Assembly: GCA_021151685.1 (NCBI GenBank)
Contig: JAGKWS010000013.1
Coordinates: 1-64,000, forward strand
Source of the DNA: Chitinophagaceae bacterium
Lineage (GTDB): Bacteria > Bacteroidota > Bacteroidia > Chitinophagales > Chitinophagaceae
Direction of reading: 5' to 3'
Length of the DNA: 64,000 bases
How positions within the stretch are numbered: position 1 is the stretch's first letter; each line of letters starts with the position of its first letter. The notes beneath the pieces were generated by a model. It saw nothing but the letters and a program-made list of their open reading frames with translations, ran no database searches and was not told where the DNA came from. Below, piece after piece: positions 27,236 to 35,695 of the stretch. The translations under genes were made by a program, and so were the position numbers.

Positions 27236-29302
27236 ATGAAGAAGCTATTTCTACTGAGTATACTGCTATCGGGAGTGACACTAACAGCCCCGGCACAGAA
27301 AAAACTGTACCTGGCACAAAACCCGGTGTGGGTAGAGTGGGCAGATGCGCCAAAGACGCAACCAACACCGCCGGAATATGCCACACAACCAGCACTGGTG
27401 CTGCTGAACGAAACAAAAATAGATTACAGACTGGAGGGTAACGATTTGGTGAAACACGTTACCCGTCATACAATTACCAAGGTGATAGACGACCGTGGTA
27501 TAGAGCGGTACAGTACTATGTATGTGCCACTGACCCGTGGTGCCAAGGTGACGCAGATAAAGGTGCGTACGGTATCGCCATCGGGCAAGGTATATGTGCT
27601 GGATAAGGAGCGTGTGTTGCAGGGCCAGGATGGTAACTACTATACACTGGTATTGCCCAGCGAAGGGGTAGAAAAAGGCTCTGAAATAGAATTGTTGCTG
27701 AAAGAGGTGAATCCGTTCGACTTCAATGGTACAGAGATGTTCCAGTTCGATGTGCCGGTGTTCAAAACCCGCTTCCTGCTATCGTACCCCAAAAACATGA
27801 CGATAGATGTGAAGAGCTACAACGGCTTCCCCCAGCTTACATCTGAGATGCACAACACCCGCATGCAGTACAAGCTGGATATGGATAATGTGCCTGCATT
27901 GCTGCCAGAGCGTCATAGCTACTACGATGTGCACCGCATGCAACTGAGCTACAGGGTGAGCTACTTCACCCGTCAGGAGGGTGAAGAAAGGCTGAAAATA
28001 AACACCTACAATGCACTGGCACGTAAGGTGTGGAACGAAAGCTACAAATTCTCTCAGCGAGAGATGGATGCCGTGAACAAGTTTCTGATAGAGCTGGGCG
28101 TGCGCGACCGCGATGATGAAGAAAAGAACATTCGTAAAATAGAGCTGGGTATCAAGAACCGCATCACGGCGTACCCTTATGTAAACTTTGAAGAGCGTCG
28201 CGAAATAGGCGGTGTAAAAGAGTTGCGCTCTATGTCGCTGTATGCGCCGGGCTACGAAGACCCCCGCGAGGTGCTGGATACCGTACTGGCCACCAAAGCC
28301 GCATCGTACAAGGGCTATATACGCCTGTTTGCTGCCTGCCTTACACAGGCTGGCATCAAGCACAATATAGGCTGGGCATGGGAGCGTGGTGAGCAAATCA
28401 TCAATCCGGCATTTGAAACATGGTATGGGCTGAACCATACGCTTATATACTTCCCCAACCAAAAGAAGTTTTTGCAACCAACCGACAAATTTCTGCGCTA
28501 CCCTATGACACAATCGTCATTGGCGGGCAGCAAGGGTGTGTTTTGCGTTATTCCTCCAAAGGGCCTTCTGGATGGCCCCATGTACAAGGTGCGCAACATA
28601 ACACCAATGTCTGAGAAGGAAACACGCAGCGATGTAGATGCCACTGTTTCTTTCGACAAAAAGATGAATGCTACGGTGAATATGACCCACTCGTGGTATG
28701 GATACAGCTCTGTAGACCTGCGTACCGAGTTGCCATTTACCCGCCCCGAAAACATGCAGAAGTTTGTGGCTGGTGAAATAGACTTTGCCCGCACGCCACA
28801 AGATGTACTTACCTACAAGTTTGCCAACGAAGACGTAAGTGCCTACAATACCAATAAACCGCTGGTGCTTACAGCTACGGTAAATGGTAACAACCTGCTG
28901 AACAAGGCTGGTAGCCGCTATCTGCTACAGGTGGGCAAAATAATAGGCAAACAAAATGATGTGTATCAGGAGCGTCCGCGCAATATGCCGGTAGAGCTGG
29001 ACTATCCATTCTCCGGCAACCACAAAATTGTCATCAACATACCTAAAGGGTACAAGGTAGCCAACCCCGATGCGGTGCGCATCAGTGCCGAGTATCTGGA
29101 CCGTGAGGTGGAGTCTGTTATCAGCTTCCAGTCGGGCTACAAGTATGTGAAAGATGCCCGCAATGGCGATAAACTGATTGTTACTGTGAATGAAATGTTC
29201 AGGCAGCTTAAGTTTGGGGCGGCCGAGTACGATCGCTTCAAGAATGTCTTCAATGCCGCTGCCGACTTTAATAATGTAACGTTGGTACTGGTAAAAAAAT
29301 AA
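27236..29302 (+). CDS. DUF3857/transglutaminase-like exported protein, catalytic Cys replaced
   Basis: A 688-aa paralogue of the preceding gene with a signal peptide (about residues 1-20) and a DUF3857 domain (about 55-220). In the transglutaminase-like core the GDCKD segment aligns with ASYKG, so the catalytic Cys is Tyr358, and the fold is kept (YIRLFAACLTQAGIKHNIGW, NHTLIYFPNQKKFLQPTD). This copy is therefore probably non-catalytic and may bind substrate or partner the upstream enzyme. The stop is followed directly by a strong hairpin shared with the convergent YkgJ gene. Confidence 0.75.
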   Translation: MKKLFLLSILLSGVTLTAPAQKKLYLAQNPVWVEWADAPKTQPTPPEYATQPALVLLNETKIDYRLEGNDLVKHVTRHTITKVIDDRGIERYSTMYVPLTRGAKVTQIKVRTVSPSGKVYVLDKERVLQGQDGNYYTLVLPSEGVEKGSEIELLLKEVNPFDFNGTEMFQFDVPVFKTRFLLSYPKNMTIDVKSYNGFPQLTSEMHNTRMQYKLDMDNVPALLPERHSYYDVHRMQLSYRVSYFTRQEGEERLKINTYNALARKVWNESYKFSQREMDAVNKFLIELGVRDRDDEEKNIRKIELGIKNRITAYPYVNFEERREIGGVKELRSMSLYAPGYEDPREVLDTVLATKAASYKGYIRLFAACLTQAGIKHNIGWAWERGEQIINPAFETWYGLNHTLIYFPNQKKFLQPTDKFLRYPMTQSSLAGSKGVFCVIPPKGLLDGPMYKVRNITPMSEKETRSDVDATVSFDKKMNATVNMTHSWYGYSSVDLRTELPFTRPENMQKFVAGEIDFARTPQDVLTYKFANEDVSAYNTNKPLVLTATVNGNNLLNKAGSRYLLQVGKIIGKQNDVYQERPRNMPVELDYPFSGNHKIVINIPKGYKVANPDAVRISAEYLDREVESVISFQSGYKYVKDARNGDKLIVTVNEMFRQLKFGAAEYDRFKNVFNAAADFNNVTLVLVKK

Positions 29303-29316
29303 AGCCTGTAAGATGG

Positions 29317-29364
29317 CTATAAAAGTAAAAGGCAGAGCGTGGGTTCTGCCTTTTACTTTTATAG
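29317..29364. terminator. Bidirectional terminator hairpin (20-bp perfect stem)
   Basis: A 20-bp arm (29317-29336) and its exact complement (29345-29364) flank an 8-base loop. The arms contain A- and T-rich halves that serve as U-tracts in both directions. It lies between the convergent DUF3857 and YkgJ genes and overlaps the YkgJ stop codon. Confidence 0.85.
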
Positions 29365-29895
29365 TGTTTTGGGGTCGTTGGTTTCGGTTTCTTCCGGCCA
29401 TTCGTAGTGGGCTACTACATACCGCCGCACCTTGTCTACCAGCCGCAGGGTGGCGGGGCAATGCATCATATTGGCCATGTAGGTGTCGCCATACAGGTCC
29501 CATGGGCGCAGCTTGTGGTGTGGAAACTCGGCACAGTCCAGCGGGCGCACCTCGTATATGCTGCATTTATCGTTCTCCAGAAACTGGCAGGGCTGGCTGC
29601 GGTTCATCCAGTCGCCGGTACGTTTCTCCTTGTACAGCCACTTTTTACGGAATGCTGCGGGTGTCATATTCAGGTGGGCGGCTATGCGGGTTACGTCCTC
29701 TTCCGAGAAGGTAGGTGTCATGGTTTTGCAGCAATTGGCGCAGGTGGTGCAGTCAGTTTGCTTCCATGTAGCCTCATCGGCCGCCTTTACAATGCCCGAT
29801 AGCTGTGGTGGCACCAGTGTTTCCAGTTGGGTAAGGAAGGTAGAGAGTTTCTTCTGCTTTCGGGCGGCTACCTCGTTGAATTTTTCTAAGTTCAT
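29359..29895 (-). CDS. YkgJ-family cysteine-cluster protein
   Basis: A 178-aa cytoplasmic protein with the YkgJ/CxxCxxCC zinc- or iron-binding pattern: CTTCANCCKTM near residue 49-59, then CQFLENDKCSIYEVRPLDCAEFP (a Cys-x6-Cys-x8-Cys spacing around 103-120) and a late Cys (MMHCPATL). Members are thought to bind Fe-S or Zn; the role is unknown. It is the last gene of a minus-strand group that includes the CPBP protease and the ABC ATPase, with a 19-base gap to the former. Confidence 0.85.
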   Translation of the reverse strand: MNLEKFNEVAARKQKKLSTFLTQLETLVPPQLSGIVKAADEATWKQTDCTTCANCCKTMTPTFSEEDVTRIAAHLNMTPAAFRKKWLYKEKRTGDWMNRSQPCQFLENDKCSIYEVRPLDCAEFPHHKLRPWDLYGDTYMANMMHCPATLRLVDKVRRYVVAHYEWPEETETNDPKTL

Positions 29896-29914
29896 AGTGG
29901 GGTATTGGTGACGG

Positions 29915-30877
29915 TTAGAACCATCTGTTTGCTTTTTCCTCTTTCAGTGCTTCCAGTTCTTGCGGGGTAAAATCGGTAGCCCAGTTGGCAGGTAGGGGCT
30001 GTCGGCTGCGCCACAGTGCCCATGCGGCTCCGGCGAAGACCACTATACCGGCTAACAGCAAGTAGACGGGCACAGGGTCTACCTGTAGCGATGCCCTGGT
30101 GGTGCCATTGGTATCGGAGAAGTAGAACAGCAATAGTTGCAAGCCATTATGAAACACATGCGCCACAATGCTGCACCACATAGAGCCGGTAAGGTAATAG
30201 ATGCCCGCCAGCAAAATACCGGCCATAAATATGGACAGATAGCCATAGATATTGGTATGCGAATACGCAAACACCGCCGCCGAGAAGAGTATGGGTATCA
30301 GCATATTGCGGCTGCGCTGTTTTGCAAAGCGCATCAGCACTCCGCGGTAGAAAAGCTCTTCGCCTATGCCCGGTATTACGGCCATTACCAGAAACCGTGC
30401 TACCAACCCGGCAGGGCTGCTGGTATTCAGCATGGCTATAAACATGTTTTCGCTGGCAAGCTGGGCATCTTTTACCTCCTTGCCAAAGTCGAACAGGGAA
30501 ATCAGATACTGTATACCCATCAGCAAGGGGGTGGCACCTGCCATCAGCAATATTACCAATAGGAAATGTATAGGTTTTGCCGGGGCCCGCAACCCCAGAT
30601 ACCAGCGTGGCTGTGGATGGCTGAGATAGGCAAATGCCAGTGCAGGCAACATAAATATGGCTACCGACTGTATACCCTGCACACCCAGCAAAGCCTGCCG
30701 AACTGCCAGCGTACTTGCCGGATTCACTGTTGCCAATGCCTCGAATGGCACACCCGTGATGCGGGGCAGCAGATTGAACAGAATGACCCATATACCCGAC
30801 ATGAAAGTGAGGGTCATGAGCAGGAACAGCAAGAGTTGCATGCCCCATGGATAGTAGCGGAAGTACTTCATAAACAT
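29915..30877 (-). CDS. CPBP-family intramembrane metalloprotease-like protein
   Basis: About 320 aa with roughly eight membrane helices. The CPBP (Abi, CAAX-protease-like) signature is present: IPGIGEELFYRGVLMRF with the Glu-Glu-x3-Arg pair, FAYSHTNIYGY with the second His, and IVAHVFHNGLQLL with the third. Related proteins cleave prenylated proteins or mature bacteriocins in membranes; the target here is unknown. The frame is open 17 codons upstream only with a TTG start, so I use the ATG at 30877; ATG 30871 is equally possible. A perfect minus-strand -7 box lies at 30895-30902. Confidence 0.85.
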   Translation of the reverse strand: MFMKYFRYYPWGMQLLLFLLMTLTFMSGIWVILFNLLPRITGVPFEALATVNPASTLAVRQALLGVQGIQSVAIFMLPALAFAYLSHPQPRWYLGLRAPAKPIHFLLVILLMAGATPLLMGIQYLISLFDFGKEVKDAQLASENMFIAMLNTSSPAGLVARFLVMAVIPGIGEELFYRGVLMRFAKQRSRNMLIPILFSAAVFAYSHTNIYGYLSIFMAGILLAGIYYLTGSMWCSIVAHVFHNGLQLLLFYFSDTNGTTRASLQVDPVPVYLLLAGIVVFAGAAWALWRSRQPLPANWATDFTPQELEALKEEKANRWF

Positions 30878-30894
30878 GGCTGTGTAGGCCGCTG

Positions 30895-30902
30895 CAAAGG
30901 TA
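30895..30902 (-). promoter_or_regulatory. -7 promoter box of the CPBP gene
   Basis: The minus strand reads TACCTTTG, a full TAnnTTTG match, 17 bases before ATG 30877. It sits between the ABC ATPase stop and the CPBP start, so CPBP and YkgJ can be transcribed without the ATPase gene. Confidence 0.45.
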
Positions 30903-30940
30903 GTGGATGCAGGGCTGCCAAACGGCAAAACCAGCAGTAT

Positions 30941-31612
30941 CTATTGCTTATTGATGCGGTTGCCCACAATACGGCCATCCTGCATCATGAGGGTGCGGTC
31001 GGTGAGGGCGGCCAATGCCTCGTTGTGGGTTATCATAATGAATGTTTGCCCCAGTTGCTGCCGGAGGTCCAGAAACAGGCGGTGTACCAGATGGGCGTTT
31101 TCGGTATCGAGGTTGCCGGTAGGCTCATCGGCCATAATAACGGAAGGCCTTGTAACCAATGCCCGTGCTATGGCAACCCGTTGCTGCTCGCCGCCCGATA
31201 GTTCGGACGGTTTGTTGTTCAGCCTGTGGCTCAGCCCCACAATGCCCAGCATTTCTTCGGCCCTGGTGGTAGCTTCCTTTTTTCCTATACCGCCTATCCA
31301 CAGGGGCATACTCACATTCTCTACTGCGCTGAATTCGGGCATCAGGTGATGAAACTGAAAGACAAACCCTATGTGCTCGTTGCGAAACCGGGCCTGTTTG
31401 CGCGATGGTAGTTGCAGCATATCGGTGCCATTTATCAGTACCGAACCTGTATCGGGTTTGTCCAGCCCGCCCAGCAGGTGCAGCAGTGTGCTTTTGCCTG
31501 CGCCCGATGGGCCGGTAACCGACACAATTTCGCCCTTGCTCACCTGTAGCGATACATCGTTTACCACGGTAACAGTGGCATACTTTTTGGAGAGGTTTTT
31601 GGCAGAGAGCAT
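30941..31612 (-). CDS. ABC transporter ATP-binding protein (LolD/MacB-like)
   Basis: A 223-aa ATPase. Walker A GPSGAGKSTLL, the Q-loop FVFQFHHLMPEF, the signature LSGGEQQRVAIARAL, Walker B SVIMADEPTGNLD and the H-loop MITHNE are all intact. The QFHHLMPEFSAVENV stretch and the length place it in the LolD/MacB class, which powers lipoprotein release or efflux. No permease gene is adjacent here, so the partner must be elsewhere. The start is ATG 31612; the longer frame would need a TTG start at 31627. Confidence 0.92.
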   Translation of the reverse strand: MLSAKNLSKKYATVTVVNDVSLQVSKGEIVSVTGPSGAGKSTLLHLLGGLDKPDTGSVLINGTDMLQLPSRKQARFRNEHIGFVFQFHHLMPEFSAVENVSMPLWIGGIGKKEATTRAEEMLGIVGLSHRLNNKPSELSGGEQQRVAIARALVTRPSVIMADEPTGNLDTENAHLVHRLFLDLRQQLGQTFIMITHNEALAALTDRTLMMQDGRIVGNRINKQ

Positions 31613-31760
31613 AACTGTGGCTATCAATAACCGATAGCGGGTGCAAGTTATTTATTTATTGCCAGCATTGGCAAAAATGACCTGTACGCAGTGCTGTGCA
31701 GTCTCAAAACGTCTGATAAAAGTTGGCAAAAAATTGTCTTTTATTTTTTGTTTTTTCTCT

Positions 31761-31768
31761 TACATTTG
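31761..31768 (+). promoter_or_regulatory. -7 promoter box of the DUF2795 gene
   Basis: TACATTTG matches TAnnTTTG and lies 33 bases before the ATG at 31802. A T-rich run precedes it. The -33 element is unclear. Confidence 0.5.
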
Positions 31769-31801
31769 CGGAAAGCGCATTAAAATTAAATTTAGAGCAA
31801 T

Positions 31802-32023
31802 ATGTTTTGGACACTTGAACTGGCATCACATCTCGAAGACGCACCGTGGCCTGCTACCAAAGACGAACTGATTGACTACGCAATACGTTCGGGTGCTCCG
31901 CTTGAGGTGGTAGAGAACCTTCAGGAACTGGACGATGAAGGTGAGATTTATGAGGGTATAGAAGACATATGGCCCGACTACCCCACGCAGGAGGATTTCT
32001 TCTTTAACGAAGACGAGTATTGA
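31802..32023 (+). CDS. DUF2795 small acidic protein
   Basis: A 73-aa acidic cytoplasmic protein beginning MFWTLELASHLEDAPWPATK and ending with an EDIWPDYPTQEDFFFNEDEY tail. This sequence is characteristic of the DUF2795 family, which is highly conserved among Bacteroidota; no function is known. It has its own -7 box and is followed by a structured intergenic segment with a terminator. Confidence 0.9.
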   Translation: MFWTLELASHLEDAPWPATKDELIDYAIRSGAPLEVVENLQELDDEGEIYEGIEDIWPDYPTQEDFFFNEDEY

Positions 32024-32055
32024 TGTTACGGGTATGAGCCTGTTTTATCGATACG

Positions 32056-32176
32056 CTGCATCAGTCTGAAAAATAATATTTGCCAAAGGCAATATTATGC
32101 CAATTGCAAGACTGAGTGCAGTGCGCACAGAATGGAAATGGAAAAATTACAGACCCGCTGAGAAGTGGGTCTTTTT
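32056..32176 (+). ncRNA. Structured intergenic RNA candidate with terminator
   Basis: Within the 179 bases between two genes there are nested stems. An outer helix joins CTGCATCAGTCT (32056-32067) to AGACTGAGTGCAG (32109-32121) with one bulged G. An inner helix joins ATAATATT-GCC (32073-32084, one bulged T) to GGCAATATTAT (32088-32098) around an AAA loop. A terminator follows: GACCCGCT (32152-32159), a GAGA loop, AGTGGGTC (32164-32171, one G-U pair) and TTTTT (32172-32176). It could be a small RNA or an elaborate 3' UTR of the DUF2795 gene. Confidence 0.45.
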
Positions 32177-32202
32177 ATTGAAGCTTACCCCCCTTAATAA
32201 TT

Positions 32203-33681
32203 ATGAAAAGAGCCATACTACCATTGCTGTGTGCTGCACACCTTGCCGTAGCTGCCCGCACCGATACTACGTATAAGACCTACTTTGGGCTATTGCATGC
32301 CCATACCATGATATGCGACGGTAGTGGCACACCCGAGGAAGCCTACATAATGGCCCGCAATGCCGGCCTGCACTTTTTTGCGGTAACACCGCACAACCAT
32401 ATAGAGGCCGAATCGGGCGCAAAGGAGCGCAAAGATGGGGTGTTGATAGCCAAAGACAACAATCTGTACAACGGTACTGCCCCCATTACCGTAACCCGCA
32501 AATGGCGGGTAGATGGCGCACCCTATACCGAAACCATGACCATGAAACCCTTGCTGATGGCGGCACAGGCGCAAACCACCAGCAACTTTGTGGCCTTGTA
32601 TGGGCAGGAGTATTCTACCATATCGTCTGGCAATCATGTGAATGTACTGGGGGTAAAAACGGTGCTAAAGGCCACCAATGGCAACTACCGACAGTTACTG
32701 GCAGAGCTGGCAACGCAAAGCGGGCCCAAGCCAGTAATACAGCTGAACCACCCCGAAGTAGAGAACGACCTTGTGTGGAAGGGAGGCAAGCCCAACGATA
32801 AGGCCAAAATGTATAACGACTATGGGATAGATGCAGGCGACCTTGGGCCCGACTTCAGGTCTTGGGTGGCCGCCATGCAACCCTATACCCACCTGATAGA
32901 GGTGCTGAGTGGCCCTGCTATGCAGGAGGCTCCGGTACGTGGCTACCGGTACAACGACAATGAAAATGACTACTTCTTTTACCTGACGCAGGGGCTGCAT
33001 GTAAGCCCATCGGCCGGGCAAGACAACCATTACAAGACATGGGGTACTGTTACCGATGCCCGTACGGGCGTTCTGGCTCGCAACCTGAGTACCGATGCCC
33101 TGTACGATGCCATGCGCCGTGGCCGCACCTTTGTAACCGAGGACAAGAACCTGACTACTGCCCTGTATGTAAACGACTCGCTGATGGGTGCTACAATACC
33201 CGGCACGGCGCGCTATGCCAACATACAGGTGTACATAAAAGATGCCGACGAACCCAATGCCCAATACGATGTGTATGTATATGGTGCAGCCATAGCACCC
33301 ACTACCGTTACCGACGCTACCCCACGCAAGGCAGCAACCGCCCTGCTGGGCCGCACGCAGGTGCGGGGCAATGGGCTGCATACCATAAAGGGGGTAAACC
33401 CGGTAGCTGGTGCATCGTTTGTATACGTGCGGGTAGCACAGGCCGGTGGCGACCGTGCATGGACGGCACCCGTATGGCTGACGATGGCCAGCGGCGCACC
33501 GGCAGCTACCAGCGCAGCATCGGCAGTGGCGGGGGCACCGTACTTCTGGTCGGGCGGGGGCAGCTCTAAGGTATACCATGTGCGGGGCTGTGCGGCTATG
33601 AGCCAGATAAAGGCAGAGAATATGCGCACCGGCACTACCCCACCCAAGGGGCGCACCCGGCACAAGTGTCTGGTACATTAG
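32203..33681 (+). CDS. Exported PHP/CehA-like metallohydrolase with Cys/His-rich tail
   Basis: A 492-aa protein with a short signal peptide (1-18) and a PHP-type metal-dependent hydrolase domain. Metal ligands are visible in LLHAHTMICDGSG (His32, His34, Asp39), FAVTPHNHIEAES, LNHPEVE and PSAGQDNHYKTWG. Such CehA/McbA-like enzymes hydrolyse phosphoesters or carbamates; the substrate is unknown. The last 45 residues carry a separate motif (VYHVRGCAAM, IKAENM, RTRHKC) resembling small metal-binding tails seen after other bacterial domains. No membrane helix follows the signal. Upstream lies the structured intergenic region, downstream a receiver-domain gene. Confidence 0.72.
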   Translation: MKRAILPLLCAAHLAVAARTDTTYKTYFGLLHAHTMICDGSGTPEEAYIMARNAGLHFFAVTPHNHIEAESGAKERKDGVLIAKDNNLYNGTAPITVTRKWRVDGAPYTETMTMKPLLMAAQAQTTSNFVALYGQEYSTISSGNHVNVLGVKTVLKATNGNYRQLLAELATQSGPKPVIQLNHPEVENDLVWKGGKPNDKAKMYNDYGIDAGDLGPDFRSWVAAMQPYTHLIEVLSGPAMQEAPVRGYRYNDNENDYFFYLTQGLHVSPSAGQDNHYKTWGTVTDARTGVLARNLSTDALYDAMRRGRTFVTEDKNLTTALYVNDSLMGATIPGTARYANIQVYIKDADEPNAQYDVYVYGAAIAPTTVTDATPRKAATALLGRTQVRGNGLHTIKGVNPVAGASFVYVRVAQAGGDRAWTAPVWLTMASGAPAATSAASAVAGAPYFWSGGGSSKVYHVRGCAAMSQIKAENMRTGTTPPKGRTRHKCLVH

Positions 33682-33767
33682 CACCCTACAATAGAATGTC
33701 TTGTGTTTTGGCAATTCATTATCTTTCAATTAACAATGAATTGACTGTAAAATGTTATTTTCACTTA

Positions 33768-33775
33768 TATTTTTG
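33768..33775 (+). promoter_or_regulatory. -7 promoter box of the receiver-domain gene
   Basis: TATTTTTG matches TAnnTTTG and ends 40 bases before the ATG at 33816. A TTG at 33741-33743 is slightly too far for an ideal -33 element. Confidence 0.4.
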
Positions 33776-33815
33776 TAACAGACAAAATATCTACTGCACA
33801 AGCAACAAACAAGAA

Positions 33816-34226
33816 ATGACGCAACCCACAATACCAGACTTTATTGTAATAGACGACGACAACGTAAACAACCTGATATGTACCAAGATGTTGCAGTTAC
33901 TGATACCGGGCTGCACTATTGAAGTTTTTACCCAGCCTATGCCTGCATTGCAACACATTGCTACCAGGTATGCCCATGACGGGAAAAACTTTGTAGTGTT
34001 TTTGGATATAGATATGCCTGTAACCAACGGCTGGGAAACGCTAACAGACCTTGCCAACCTACCACAACAGGTGCAGCAGCAAATGAAAGTAATAGTCCTG
34101 ACATCGTCGGACGATGATGACGACCGCAACCGCGCCGAAAAAAGCCCCATGGTAACGGCATTTATATCTAAACCGTTATCTCAGGCCAAGCTAAAGGAGC
34201 ATTTCCCCGATATAGTACTGTCATAA
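33816..34226 (+). CDS. Single-domain response regulator (receiver only)
   Basis: A 136-aa CheY-like protein: the acidic pair in FIVIDDDNVNNLI, the phospho-acceptor Asp in VVFLDIDMPVTNGW, the Thr/Ser in VIVLTSSDDDD and the Lys in FISKPLSQAKL are present. There is no output domain, so it probably works by protein contact, or in a phosphorelay with an unlinked hybrid kinase. The frame is open 50 codons upstream, but that part overlaps promoter-like sequence, and ATG 33816 gives the normal receiver N-terminus. It stands alone between the PHP gene and an SGNH gene. Confidence 0.9.
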   Translation: MTQPTIPDFIVIDDDNVNNLICTKMLQLLIPGCTIEVFTQPMPALQHIATRYAHDGKNFVVFLDIDMPVTNGWETLTDLANLPQQVQQQMKVIVLTSSDDDDDRNRAEKSPMVTAFISKPLSQAKLKEHFPDIVLS

Positions 34227-34288
34227 TGCTTTACAGGCTATGGCTGGCTATGTTTCCGTAAATTGCGGCAGTTTTTGTAGTGCCCATC

Positions 34289-35695
34289 ATGAAGTATTGT
34301 TCCCTTTTATTGTGTGCAGCATTGCTGCCATTGGGCGGTAATGCCCAAACAGACTCTGCCCGATGGGATGTGAAGATTTCGCACAGCTACAAGTTTGTAC
34401 ACTATGCCGACAACCATATAGCCAATGCACGACATCTAAATCCGTTCTTTGAGGAGTTGTACAAGCTGAAACGAGACCATAAAGGAGTAGTAAAGGCCGT
34501 ACACATTGGCGACTCGCACATACAGGCCGATATGATGACCAGCCATTTGCGGCGCGGATTTCAGCACTACTTTGGCAATGCGGGCAGGGGTATTGTGTTT
34601 CCGTACCAGTTGGCAAAATCGAACGGGCCAACCGATGTTACCTCATCGTCGGACGTAACGTGGCAGTACAGCCGGCTATCGTATACCGACAACTCTATAC
34701 AAACGGGTATATGTGGTTTTGGTATACACAGCAGCAGCCCACAGGCCAATGTGAAGATGCGGTTGAAACCGGTAGACAGTGTGCCACAATATTTCAACAA
34801 GCTCACGTTTTTTACGGGTACCAATAAAACATGTTACAGAATGGCCGCTGGCAACGGTGGCGAACCTATAGCAGTTGCTTATGACAGCAATACCGATAGT
34901 GCATTGGTATATGACCTGCCAGAAGCCGCCAGCGAATTTGAGTTTGCCGGCTGTAAGGGCGAGCAACGTGGCGGCAACTTCAGCCTGTATGGGGTGAGTA
35001 TGGAAATGACCGACAGCAGCGGTGTACTGTACCATACCATAGGTGTAAATGGTGCGCAGTACGAGCAATACACCCGCGTAGACCTGTTCTGGCAGCAATT
35101 ACGAATGCTGCAAGGGGGGTTATTCATAGTGTCTATGGGTACCAATGAGGCACAGAATCAGAAATTGAGTACCGACACTTTTTATGCACGGTGCGATAGC
35201 TTTTTGTCTCGTGTGCGCAGCATAAACCCCAATGCTATGCTGCTTGTTACCACGCCTGCGGGCTCTTACTACAAAGGGAAAGCCCCCAACGCCGTACTGC
35301 CACATATTACCAGCACCCTGATACGGTTTTGCAAAGACAGAGACCTTGCCTATTGGGATATGTACACCATAACTGGCGGCAAACCGGGTACTGTACAGTG
35401 GAAAAAGAACAACCTGCTGGCGCGCGATCTGGTGCATTATAGTGCGGCTGGCTACAGCCTACAGGGGCAACTACTGCTGGAAGCCATAACCCATGCCTAT
35501 AACCAATATGTAGCCCACCGCCCCAGGGATAAAAAGACTGAGCCCAAGCCGAAACGCAAAAAGACCACGAAACAAACTACCGAGCCGGCAAGCAAGCAGG
35601 ATACTACCCCCAAACAACCAGATAACCGCGCCTACGATGCCCCGGACAACACGGGTAAGAAGCACGTCATTAAGGTTAAAATTGAAGATATATAG
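34289..35695 (+). CDS. SGNH/GDSL-type exported acyl hydrolase or transferase with Lys-rich tail
   Basis: A 468-aa protein with a signal peptide (about 1-20). The SGNH motifs are VKAVHIGDSHIQAD (catalytic Ser), GNAGRG (oxyanion Gly), VSMGTNEAQNQ (Asn) and ARDLVHYSAAGY (Asp-x2-His). The last 60 residues are a low-complexity Lys/Thr/Pro tail (KKTEPKPKRKKTTKQTTEP). Proteins of this type act as O-acetyltransferases or esterases on polysaccharide or peptidoglycan. It converges with an MBOAT gene, overlapping it by 20 bases at the 3' ends, and a second SGNH gene lies beyond that, so all three probably serve the same acetylation. Start: ATG 34289; the longer frame needs GTG 34280. Confidence 0.8.
   Translation: MKYCSLLLCAALLPLGGNAQTDSARWDVKISHSYKFVHYADNHIANARHLNPFFEELYKLKRDHKGVVKAVHIGDSHIQADMMTSHLRRGFQHYFGNAGRGIVFPYQLAKSNGPTDVTSSSDVTWQYSRLSYTDNSIQTGICGFGIHSSSPQANVKMRLKPVDSVPQYFNKLTFFTGTNKTCYRMAAGNGGEPIAVAYDSNTDSALVYDLPEAASEFEFAGCKGEQRGGNFSLYGVSMEMTDSSGVLYHTIGVNGAQYEQYTRVDLFWQQLRMLQGGLFIVSMGTNEAQNQKLSTDTFYARCDSFLSRVRSINPNAMLLVTTPAGSYYKGKAPNAVLPHITSTLIRFCKDRDLAYWDMYTITGGKPGTVQWKKNNLLARDLVHYSAAGYSLQGQLLLEAITHAYNQYVAHRPRDKKTEPKPKRKKTTKQTTEPASKQDTTPKQPDNRAYDAPDNTGKKHVIKVKIEDI

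Noticed and set aside
32695..33729. 344-aa minus-strand frame opposite the PHP gene
   Set aside because: Antisense shadow of a gene with conserved metal-ligand motifs.
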